This document shows positions 6,402 to 12,557 of a stretch of DNA of 17,199 nt, in pieces. Position 1 is the first letter of the stretch; each line of letters starts with the position of its first letter. Source of the DNA: an uncultured Clostridia bacterium. Lineage in GTDB: Bacteria > Bacillota > Clostridia > Oscillospirales > Oscillospiraceae. Under the pieces are notes generated by a model. The model saw nothing but the letters and a program-made list of their open reading frames with translations, made no database searches and was not told the origin of the DNA. The stretch is from positions 1 through 17,199 of the forward strand of contig CAMWTG010000019.1 of the NCBI GenBank assembly GCA_947177115.1, given 5' to 3'. A program made the translations under genes and the position numbers.

Positions 6402-7772
6402 ATGAAAAAACAACCGGGCATGATGGTACAGACAGAGGGCAGCCCCGGTCGGCTGCTGCTCCTGTTTTCCCTGCCGCTGATGGCGGGGAATATCTTCCAG
6501 CAGATGTACACCGTGGTGGACACCGCCGTGGTGGGGAAGGCGCTGGGGGTGGATGCTCTTGCGGCGCTGGGGGCGGTGGACTGGCTCAACTGGCTGACCC
6601 TGGGGGCCATCCAGGGCTTTACCCAGGGATTTTCCATCCTGCTGGCGCAGCGCTTCGGCGCGGGAGACTATGTCAAACTGCGTCAGACCATGACCAACGC
6701 CATTGCGCTGTCGGTCCTCTGCGCCGCAGTCATCACAACCGGCAGCGAGGCCCTTGCCGAGCCGGTGGTGATCCTTCTGCGGACGCCGGCGGAGATCCGG
6801 CACATCGCCATGGCTTACCTGCGGCTGCTGTTTGCGGGCCTGCCGGTCGTGACGGCGTACAACTTTGCCGCCGCGGCCCTCCGGGCGCTGGGGGACGGGC
6901 GCACGCCCCTTATCGCCATGGTGGCGGCATCGGTGACCAATATTTTTCTGGACCTATGGTTCGTCTTGGGATTCCGGTGGGGCGTCCGGGGCGCGGCGGC
7001 GGCCACCATTATCGCCCAGTGCCTGGCGGCGGCTTGCTGCATCTGGCGGCTGTGCCGGATCGAGGCGCTGCATCTGTCCCGGGAGGATTGGGTCCTGCGC
7101 GGGCCTCTCTGCGGGCGGCTGATGACCCTGGGCCTGCCCATGGCGCTGCAAAACACCATTATCGCCGTAGGCGGCATGATCATCCAGACCATCGTCAACG
7201 GCTTCGGCGTGGCCTTCATCGCCGGATTCACCGCCACCAACAAGCTCTACGGCGTGCTGGAAGTCGCGGCCACCTCTTACGGCTACGCCATGACCACCTA
7301 CACAGGCCAGAACCTGGGCGCCGGAAAGACGGAACGCATCTCCCAGGGGATGCGGGCGGGGCTGGTGATTGCCCTGGCCACATCGGCGGTGATCGCGGCG
7401 GCGATGCTGGCAGGAGGCCGGTGGGTGCTGTCCTGCTTCATCTCCGGCGGCGCGGAGGAGAGCGAGCGGGCCATGGCGGTGGCGGTGCGGTATCTGCGGC
7501 TGATGCTGGTATGCCTGCCGGTCCTGTATATCCTCCATGTGACCCGCAGCTGCATCCAGGGCATGGGCAACACGCTGCTGCCCATGGCGTCCGGGATCTC
7601 GGAATTCATCATGCGCACCGGCGGGGCGCTGCTGCTGCCGGCGGTGATGGGGGAAACCGGGGTCATGTGCGCGGAGGTGCTGGCCTGGCTGGGGGCGGAC
7701 CTGATCCTGGTGCCCAGCTATTTCTATGTGATGAACCGGACCCGGCGGAACATAACGGAGGGAGAAACATGA
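6402..7772 (+). CDS. MATE-family multidrug/cation antiporter
   Basis: This 456-residue inner membrane exporter normally uses a sodium or proton gradient to expel drugs or metabolites. It is hydrophobic along its whole length with the ~12 segments of the family. Family signatures include LPLMAGNIFQQMYTVVDTAV near the N terminus, AALRALGDGRTPL in the first half, and YTGQNLGAGKTERI plus CIQGMGNTLLP in the second, showing the twofold repeat. Substrate cannot be read from the sequence. GGAGGAG (6392-6398) sets the ATG at 6402; the frame extends upstream to 6348 but only through the repeat hairpin. The stop overlaps the next start (ATGA), so the downstream small gene is co-translated. Confidence 0.9.
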   Translation: MKKQPGMMVQTEGSPGRLLLLFSLPLMAGNIFQQMYTVVDTAVVGKALGVDALAALGAVDWLNWLTLGAIQGFTQGFSILLAQRFGAGDYVKLRQTMTNAIALSVLCAAVITTGSEALAEPVVILLRTPAEIRHIAMAYLRLLFAGLPVVTAYNFAAAALRALGDGRTPLIAMVAASVTNIFLDLWFVLGFRWGVRGAAAATIIAQCLAAACCIWRLCRIEALHLSREDWVLRGPLCGRLMTLGLPMALQNTIIAVGGMIIQTIVNGFGVAFIAGFTATNKLYGVLEVAATSYGYAMTTYTGQNLGAGKTERISQGMRAGLVIALATSAVIAAAMLAGGRWVLSCFISGGAEESERAMAVAVRYLRLMLVCLPVLYILHVTRSCIQGMGNTLLPMASGISEFIMRTGGALLLPAVMGETGVMCAEVLAWLGADLILVPSYFYVMNRTRRNITEGET

Positions 7773-8113
7773 CGGAAAAAGTGCGCTTTGAACAGCGGGA
7801 CAATCTGCCCATGCCGCTCAATTTCCTCGCCTCACCGGAGGACCTGGCGGCATGGTATGCCGGCGGACTGCACCGGTCCCTGGCCCAGGGGGAGCGGGCG
7901 CTGGTAATCAGCTGCTTTGATACCAGGCGGGCTTACGGTTTTGATCTGAACCAGGCGGCCCAGGCGGTGCTGCGCGCGGTAACGGATATCCTCTACAGCC
8001 ACCCGGAGGCGGAGAGCCTGACGGTCTTCTGCGGCGATGGGGAGAGCTGGCGGGCATACCGTTTCTGGTGGAATATGCTGTACGCGGAGCATAAGCCGGA
8101 GCATGGGTATTGA
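7769..8113 (+). CDS. Small protein resembling the C-terminal half of a macro domain
   Basis: This protein is 114 residues. From residue ~39, the stretch ISCFDTRRAYGFDLNQAAQA, followed by VTDILYSHPEAESLTVFC, resembles the second half of macro domains (the STGxYGFP loop, then a helix with EAA, then HPxLExVxxVCFD). The first half, which supplies the NAAN and glycine-rich loops for ADP-ribose, is missing, so enzymatic deacetylase activity is unlikely. No membrane segment or signal peptide is visible. The start ATG overlaps the MATE stop codon, with GGAG a few bases upstream, which makes the two genes one operon. The homology is by eye and moderate; it may simply be an uncharacterised clostridial family. 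Confidence 0.6.
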   Translation: MTEKVRFEQRDNLPMPLNFLASPEDLAAWYAGGLHRSLAQGERALVISCFDTRRAYGFDLNQAAQAVLRAVTDILYSHPEAESLTVFCGDGESWRAYRFWWNMLYAEHKPEHGY

Positions 8114-8120
8114 TCTTCAA

Positions 8121-8175
8121 AGCCGAAGCGGCTGAAAAGAAGGAAAAATCTTCTTTCCAACTGCTTCGGCTATAA
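8121..8175 (+). terminator. Long hairpin after the MATE operon
   Basis: AGCCGAAGC (8121-8129) pairs with GCTTCGGCT (8163-8171), and inside it AAAGAAG (8136-8142) pairs with CTTCTTT (8150-8156). It begins 7 bases past the stop codon. Little T follows, so it is either a weak terminator or an RNA-stabilising 3' hairpin. Confidence 0.5.
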
Positions 8176-8207
8176 AACGGCCTATCCCGCAAACAGCACA
8201 GACTGTG

Positions 8208-8230
8208 CAGGGGCGAGCATTGCTCGCCCC
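8208..8230. repeat. Short GC palindrome, family A-like unit
   Basis: GGGGCGAGCA (8210-8219) and TGCTCGCCCC (8221-8230) are perfect inverted arms around a single T, preceded by CA. The layout (CAGGGGCG, variable centre, CGCCCC) is the same as the unit at 10146-10168. Confidence 0.6.
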
Positions 8231-8301
8231 AAAAAATTGATTTCCGTACTGACAATGGAAACGGGTATCGCAGAACACAACACTTTTTATAGGATTTGTT
8301 G

Positions 8302-8330
8302 TTCCAACTGGGAGGAAACGCCGTTATAAT
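8302..8330 (+). promoter_or_regulatory. Promoter of the two-TM protein gene
   Basis: TATAAT (8325-8330) is a perfect -10 box. The best-placed -35 is TTCCAA (8302-8307), 17 bases upstream and weak, which hints at activator or regulator control. The start codon follows 31 bases later. Confidence 0.55.
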
Positions 8331-8361
8331 GTGGTCATCATCAGAAAAGGAGATACACCAC

Positions 8362-8724
8362 ATGAAAAACCTTGATACCGTTTATGCGGAACGGATTGCC
8401 TCAGAGTACGACCAAAAGCCCGCCTCTAAGCTCGTTGCCCTGAAAAAGCTGGATCGGAAAGCCAAGCTGCCCGCCCAGATTTTCACCTATTCCTTTGGCG
8501 TGGCCGGAGCCTTGATCTTCGGCGTGGGAATGTGCCTGTGCATGGGGGTGATCGGTCAGAGCCTGCCAATAGCCATGCCGCTGGGCATTGTAACCGGCCT
8601 GATCGGGATTGGAATGGTATCGGTCAATTATCCCGTCTACAAAAAGCTGCTGGAACAGGGCAAGAAAAAGTATACCTTTGAGATTATGGAGCTGGCAAAG
8701 GAGATCACGGCTGAAAACGCCTGA
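8362..8724 (+). CDS. Conserved small two-TM membrane protein
   Basis: This 120-residue protein has a charged N-terminal ~35 residues (ending LVALKKLDRKAK). Two membrane helices follow, about residues 38-63 (FTYSFGVAGALIFGVGMCLC) and 70-92 (AMPLGIVTGLIGIGMVSV), then a conserved NYPVYKKLLEQGKKKY and a short charged tail. I recognise this family from other Clostridia, where some records carry the name dihydropteridine reductase; nothing in the sequence supports an enzyme. AAGGAG (8347-8352) lies 9 bases before the ATG. A TetR gene follows and may control it. Its function is unknown. Confidence 0.75.
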   Translation: MKNLDTVYAERIASEYDQKPASKLVALKKLDRKAKLPAQIFTYSFGVAGALIFGVGMCLCMGVIGQSLPIAMPLGIVTGLIGIGMVSVNYPVYKKLLEQGKKKYTFEIMELAKEITAENA

Positions 8725-8757
8725 TGTCTTTTCTTGAGAAAGCATCAAAAAGAACGT
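8722..8757 (-). repeat. A/T-rich hairpin repeat, family B, copy 2
   Basis: Read on the minus strand, AACGTTCTTTTTGATGC followed by the CTTTCTC stem aligns with the copy at 6338-6374. The hairpin is TGATG / CATCA with CTTT / AAAG inside. It overlaps the stop codon of the two-TM gene and may serve as its RNA end. Confidence 0.5.
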
Positions 8758-8852
8758 TGATCCCGCGCCTGAACCAACTGCCATTTCTATCCGGTTGCGG
8801 TATGGCATTTTAAATCGCGGAATCGTATGCGTTCAACAGGGAGGGAAAGCGA

Positions 8853-9449
8853 ATGAACAGGTCGGAGAGCAAATATTTCCACACGGCGGAACGCATGGAC
8901 GAGGCCCTGCTCTCCCTCCTGCTGGAAAAGGATTTTGAGTACATCACGGTCAAGGACGTCTGCACCCGCGCCGGTGTAAACCGCTCTACCTTTTATCTTC
9001 ACTACGAAAATACCGCCGGCCTCCTTGCGGAAACCGTGGCGATGATCAACGGGCGCTATCGAGAAAAAATCCCGGATGCGGGACTGGGCGGCGCCGGGAT
9101 TACCGCGCTGCCCAAAAGGAACCTGTTCTTTATGACCGACCAGTGGCTGCTGCCATGGCTGGATTTTGTAAAAGAGAACCGGCACGTTTACAAGGCCATC
9201 CACTCCCAGGCGGATGTGTTTGGTGTAGAACGGACTTACCAAGTCTTTTTCCAGCGCGTGTTTTCTCCCATACTGTCCCGGTATGGCGTTGTGGCGGAAA
9301 GACACGAATATATCATGGAGTTTTACCGCTGCGGCTTGGTGGCCGTCATGCTGAAATGGGTAGCGTCCGATTGCCGGGAGAGCGCCGGTGAGATTGCGGA
9401 AATCATCAAATTATGTGTGGGTCCTGCCGCCGATGAGAAAACGGATTAA
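8853..9449 (+). CDS. TetR/AcrR-family transcriptional regulator
   Basis: This 198-residue protein has an N-terminal helix-turn-helix at residues ~10-55, with the motif ITVKDVCTRAGVNRSTFYLH followed by YENTAGLLAE, the classic TetR signature. The remaining ~140 residues are the ligand-binding and dimerisation helices, which diverge too far to name an inducer. GAGGG lies about 7 bases before the ATG. The C-terminal end overlaps the downstream membrane protein gene by 17 bases. The probable targets are that gene and the two-TM gene upstream. I could not pick out a convincing operator dyad. Confidence 0.88.
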   Translation: MNRSESKYFHTAERMDEALLSLLLEKDFEYITVKDVCTRAGVNRSTFYLHYENTAGLLAETVAMINGRYREKIPDAGLGGAGITALPKRNLFFMTDQWLLPWLDFVKENRHVYKAIHSQADVFGVERTYQVFFQRVFSPILSRYGVVAERHEYIMEFYRCGLVAVMLKWVASDCRESAGEIAEIIKLCVGPAADEKTD

Positions 9450-10095
9450 CGGGCTGCCGGCCCTCCGCCGGAGCAGCCGCCTCCCTTTTGCCGCAATAGG
9501 GGCAGCGGGCGGCTTTGCCGTCACGATTTTATTCGCCCTCTATAACGGAGCGCTGGGGATTTGGTACCCATCGCTTTGGCATGGGAGCATCGGCATCTAC
9601 TATGCCCTATTGTCTCTGGTTCGAGGTATTTTATTGGCAGCAGAGCGGAAAGCCAAGGGAAAAGAGCAGGAAACGGCGGAAAGCTACCGCAGAAAAATCT
9701 TTACCGCGACCTCCGGCATCGTCCTGGCAATGAATGCGGCGCTGGTCACGCCCGTATCCCTTATGGCGCTGGATCAGCGTCCCATTCAAACGGGATTGAT
9801 CCCCGCCATTGCCTCAGCAACCTACACCACGTACAAAATCAGCGCGGCGGCGGTGCAATTGAAGCGGGCAAACGGGACAATACTTGACCGGGAACTGGGC
9901 ATGATACGGCTTGTGGACGCCCTGGCATCCGTTCTTGTATTGCAGAATACGCTGATCATCGCCGTAGACGGAGGCATATCACCCCGGCTGTTCCGGCTTG
10001 TGGCAATTGCAAGCGCAGGCATACTCCTGCTCATTTTCGCGGTTTCTGCGGCAGGGGTTATACGGGGCCTTGCATTCTGCCGAAAAAGCGCTTAA
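9433..10095 (+). CDS. Polytopic membrane protein of unknown function, coupled to TetR
   Basis: This protein has 220 residues and about six predicted membrane segments, for example LPFAAIGAAGGFAVTILFAL, SIGIYYALLSLVRGILLA and LVAIASAGILLLIFAVSAAG. A positively charged cytoplasmic loop lies near RKAKGKEQETAESYRRK. No transporter or enzyme motif was recognised. The ATG at 9433 lies inside the end of the TetR gene with only a weak ribosome site (GTGTGGG). A GTG at 9388 in the same frame is the alternative, but it would add an unconvincing N terminus. The overlap implies translational coupling, so this is the best candidate target or partner of the regulator. Confidence 0.72.
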   Translation: MRKRINGLPALRRSSRLPFAAIGAAGGFAVTILFALYNGALGIWYPSLWHGSIGIYYALLSLVRGILLAAERKAKGKEQETAESYRRKIFTATSGIVLAMNAALVTPVSLMALDQRPIQTGLIPAIASATYTTYKISAAAVQLKRANGTILDRELGMIRLVDALASVLVLQNTLIIAVDGGISPRLFRLVAIASAGILLLIFAVSAAGVIRGLAFCRKSA

Positions 10096-10144
10096 TCCAG
10101 TCAACACTCCGCGGGCGCATCGGCTGCGGCAGGCATCACGTTTT

Positions 10145-10198
10145 ACAGGGGCGGATATCATCCGCCCCCAGGGTCCGATGAGGACACCGGCCCATACA
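10145..10198. repeat. Composite palindromic repeat, family A relative
   Basis: Two units lie back to back. The first is GGGGCGGAT (10148-10156) / ATCCGCCCC (10160-10168), a perfect palindrome with ATC in the centre. The second, GGTCCGATGAGGACACCGG (10172-10190) then CCCATAC, matches the right end of the 4193-4278 repeat with three changes. It sits in the gap between two convergent genes. No T-rich terminator was found in this gap. Confidence 0.65.
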
Positions 10199-10238
10199 GC
10201 GCATGGTCCCGTCCCTTATGTATTCTCCAGAAAAAGGG

Positions 10239-11498
10239 TCAGTTCAGCCGGAACACCCGCAGGGCCTCCCGGAGGCGGCCCGCCCGCTCCCGCAGCATTC
10301 TGGCGGACAGCGCGGCGCGGGAGGCGGCCAGCTGGTCCTCCGCACCGGCGGCGGAAAGGCGCACCGCCTGCCGGACGGCGGCCTCCGCATCCGATGCGTC
10401 CCGTGCCTCCCCGGCCACACCGGCGGAGAGAAGGCACAACTCCCTGCTGCTGCCGGAGAGGGCGAACAGTTCCCTTGACGCCTCCGCAGCCAGCGAGGAG
10501 CCCTCCCTGATGCTTTGGTCCATCTCCCCCATCAGGGCGGCGGCATCCTGAGCGGCCTGGGCGCTGCGGGAGGCCAGCACCCGCAGCTCGCTGGCCACCA
10601 CGGCAAACCCCTTGCCGTTGACCCCGGCTCCTGCGGCCTCCATATAGGCGGTCCGGGCCAGGACGCTGCACTGGAAGGCGGTGGATTCCATGGTCTTAAC
10701 GATCTTCCCCGCCTCCAACGCGCAGTCATTGATCCGCTCTACGGCGGCGGTCAGGGTTTCCAGCTTCTTGTCATAGTTGTCCAGCCGGTCCCGGAGCTGT
10801 TCCGCACCGGCGCTGACGCACTGTGCACCGCCGGCGCGGTCCTGAAGGCACCGGGTCAGCCGCTCCAAAGCGGTGGACAGCGCCTCCCTGTCCTGACGGC
10901 GGTCCTGGCCGCTCTGCGAGAGATCCTGGGCCTCCCGCTCCAGCTCCTCCAGCTGGCTGCCCAGCTGCTCCATGGCGCTGCGGGCGGAGCCGATGGCCCC
11001 ACGGAGCTTTTGGGACATGCCGTCCAGGGCCTGGCAGGCCCCGCCGCACTCCGCGCTCCTGCCGCAGGGCAGGCGCGCGGTCAGATCCCCCTCGGCAATC
11101 CGGTTGAGGACCTCCTCCATTTCTATCAGGCAGTCGCTGCTGCGGACCCCCAGATCCCGTGCCGCGTCCAGAAGTGCGGCGGTCTCCTCCGATGTGCGGG
11201 GGATCCCTGTCAGAGAGGCGGAGTGGTCCCCGGCGGCGGCCAGGGAAACGGCGCGGGACGCCTGGACCACAGGCGTCAGATAGCGCCGGCAGACAAAGCG
11301 GATCAGGCAGACGGAACCGCCCCCGGTGAGGGCGAAGACCGCCAGCGCCGCGGTGAGCAGCCAGGCGGAAGCTCCGGCCCCGGCTGCCATAGGCCAGGCC
11401 GCCGCCGCGGCCAGAACGGTCAGCAGGGCGCAAAGGGCCAGCGCTCCGGCAGCCAGGGGGCGGAAAACGCGGCCGGTCAGGTTTTTCTCTTTTTCCAA
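10239..11498 (-). CDS. Sensor-less methyl-accepting chemotaxis-type transducer
   Basis: This 419-residue membrane protein has two helices (about residues 14-34 and 43-65) separated by only ~8 residues. It therefore has no outside ligand-binding domain. A HAMP-like segment (YLTPVVQASRAVSLAAAGD) and a second one near IEMEEVLNRIAEGDLTARLP follow, then a coiled coil. The MCP signalling tip is recognisable from GKGFAVVASELRVLASRS, but the preceding QTNLLALNAAIEAARAGE consensus is strongly altered (SVLARTAYMEAAGAG). CheA/CheW coupling is therefore uncertain. The TTG start at 11498 is chosen because AAGGGGGG lies 8 bases before it. The longer frame to 11552 would begin inside the promoter. No chemotaxis gene is nearby. 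Confidence 0.75.
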   Translation of the reverse strand: MEKEKNLTGRVFRPLAAGALALCALLTVLAAAAAWPMAAGAGASAWLLTAALAVFALTGGGSVCLIRFVCRRYLTPVVQASRAVSLAAAGDHSASLTGIPRTSEETAALLDAARDLGVRSSDCLIEMEEVLNRIAEGDLTARLPCGRSAECGGACQALDGMSQKLRGAIGSARSAMEQLGSQLEELEREAQDLSQSGQDRRQDREALSTALERLTRCLQDRAGGAQCVSAGAEQLRDRLDNYDKKLETLTAAVERINDCALEAGKIVKTMESTAFQCSVLARTAYMEAAGAGVNGKGFAVVASELRVLASRSAQAAQDAAALMGEMDQSIREGSSLAAEASRELFALSGSSRELCLLSAGVAGEARDASDAEAAVRQAVRLSAAGAEDQLAASRAALSARMLRERAGRLREALRVFRLN

Positions 11499-11530
11499 CG
11501 GACAGCCCCCCTTGTTTTCTTTCTCTGGTA

Positions 11531-11559
11531 ATTGTAGCACCAGCCGGTACAAAATGCAA
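11531..11559 (-). promoter_or_regulatory. Promoter of the transducer-like gene
   Basis: On the minus strand, TTGCAT (11559-11554) and TACAAT (11536-11531) are separated by exactly 17 bases. The TTG start codon lies 32 bases downstream, which supports the shorter protein. Confidence 0.7.
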
Positions 11560-11652
11560 GGAGGCCCGCCGGGTTATTGCGGAAATCCATGTTTGTGATA
11601 CCTGTCCCTGCAGAATTGTGCGGTAAATTCCCCGCCCCGGAGCCGTTGGGAT

Positions 11653-11681
11653 TTGACAGGCTGCCGCCGCCATGGTATGAT
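11653..11681 (+). promoter_or_regulatory. nrdG promoter
   Basis: TTGACA (11653-11658) and TATGAT (11676-11681) are separated by exactly 17 bases, nearly perfect sigma-A boxes. The leader to the nrdG start is about 65 bases. No clear NrdR box was found. Confidence 0.75.
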
Positions 11682-11751
11682 GAATCGATCTGCAGCAATA
11701 TTCAAAATTTCCAGATGATTGCTATCATCTTCCACGAAAGAAGGCTTTTTT

Positions 11752-12243
11752 ATGAAGATCTACGGCCTGATGCAGGATTCCATTGTAGACGGTCCCGGTT
11801 TCCGCTTTGCCTGCTTTGTCCAGGGATGCCCCCACGGCTGCCCCGGCTGCCACAACCCCGACAGCCACGATCCGGCGGGCGGGCGGGAAATGACCGTGGA
11901 AGAGGTGGTGGCTCAGCTGCTGAAAAATCCTCTTACCGATGGCCTCACCCTCTCCGGCGGCGACCCCTTCGCTCAGCCGGAGGACTGTCTCGCCCTGGCC
12001 AGGATCGCCCACGAACACAACCTGAACGTCTGGGCCTATTCCGGCTGGACCTTTGAATACCTGCGGGACCAGGGTTCGGCGGCGCAGAAGGCCCTGCTGG
12101 CGGAGGTGGATGTGCTGATCGATGGGCCATTCCTTCTGGACCAGCGGACCCTGTCCCTGCCCTGGCGGGGCAGCCGGAATCAGCGGGTCATCGATGTCCC
12201 CGCGTCCCTGGCCTCCGGGGAGGCGGCCCTCCGGCCTGATTGA
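11752..12243 (+). CDS. nrdG: Anaerobic ribonucleotide reductase activating protein
   Basis: This 163-residue radical-SAM activase uses a 4Fe-4S cluster and S-adenosylmethionine to create the glycyl radical on NrdD, enabling anaerobic dNTP synthesis. The cluster ligands are Cys26, Cys30 and Cys33 in GCPHGCPGCHNP, a CxxxCxxC motif. VDGPGFR precedes it as usual, and LTLSGGDPFAQPE is the conserved GGDP motif of SAM binding. Length is normal. GAAAGAAGG (11736-11744) precedes the ATG. nrdD normally sits directly upstream, but here nrdG has its own consensus promoter and no nrdD in the window, so the reductase must be encoded elsewhere. Other radical-SAM activases are usually longer, which supports NrdG. 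Confidence 0.88.
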   Translation: MKIYGLMQDSIVDGPGFRFACFVQGCPHGCPGCHNPDSHDPAGGREMTVEEVVAQLLKNPLTDGLTLSGGDPFAQPEDCLALARIAHEHNLNVWAYSGWTFEYLRDQGSAAQKALLAEVDVLIDGPFLLDQRTLSLPWRGSRNQRVIDVPASLASGEAALRPD

Positions 12244-12257
12244 TTTTTTCCTGCGGG

Positions 12258-12294
12258 GCGGCGGGGGAGATTTATTTTCGGGAAATCCCGCCGC
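12258..12294. terminator. Hairpin after nrdG
   Basis: GCGGCGGG (12258-12265) pairs with CCCGCCGC (12287-12294), with GATTT / AAATC possible inside. It lies 15 bases past the stop codon. No T run follows, so termination strength is doubtful. Confidence 0.45.
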
Positions 12295-12297
12295 ATC

Positions 12298-12384
12298 TGT
12301 AGGGCCCGATGTCCTCATCGGGCCGTTTTAAGGATAGACCGGCAGTTCCAGCAAGACGGGCCGATGGGGACATCGGCCCCTACA
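12298..12384 (+). repeat. Dispersed palindromic repeat, family A, copy 2 (MITE-like)
   Basis: This 87 bp element is bounded by 14-bp near-perfect terminal inverted repeats, TGTAGGGCCCGATG and CATCGGCCCCTACA (one mismatch). Each end is itself part of a palindrome: GGCCCGATG-type arms at 12303-12324 and GGGCCGATG / CATCGGCCC at 12358-12379. The middle, TTTTAAGG then GACCGGCAGTTCC, is shared with the copy at 4193-4278, which is in the opposite orientation. Confidence 0.8.
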
Positions 12385-12433
12385 ACGCCGTTCTCTGCAA
12401 AAATTGATTTTCGTGGGGCCGCACAAATTCCAG

Positions 12434-12462
12434 TGGACAAAGCGGACTTCATATGGTACAAT
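12434..12462 (+). promoter_or_regulatory. Adenine deaminase promoter
   Basis: TGGACA (12434-12439) and TACAAT (12457-12462) are separated by 17 bases. The 95-base leader holds a GCC-GAAA-GGC mini-hairpin and a weak GACC / GGTC stem followed by a T-rich stretch. I looked for a purine riboswitch core and did not find it. Confidence 0.6.
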
Positions 12463-12557
12463 AGCCGAAAGGCGGCGGGACCATATGGGGTCTGCTTTCT
12501 TTTTATCCATTTTTACCCCACAACTCACATCTGCCATACGGAAAAGGAGGATCACTT

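Noticed and set aside
8779..8811. TGCCAT / ATGGCA inverted repeat with TTTT after it, before tetR
   Set aside because: The arms are only 6 bp with a poorly paired interior, so neither terminator nor TetR operator can be supported.
10515..11531. A 338-codon plus-strand frame opposite the transducer-like gene
   Set aside because: Gly/Gln/Pro-rich with no motif. The minus-strand gene has a consensus promoter, a ribosome site and recognisable MCP sequence.
4121..12384. CRISPR array or insertion sequence behind the repeats
   Set aside because: Repeats are few, widely spaced, in both orientations and without spacers or a transposase gene in the window.
12463..12557. Purine riboswitch before adenine deaminase
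   Set aside because: The leader lacks the aptamer's conserved junction and loop sequences. Its stems are only 3-4 bp.
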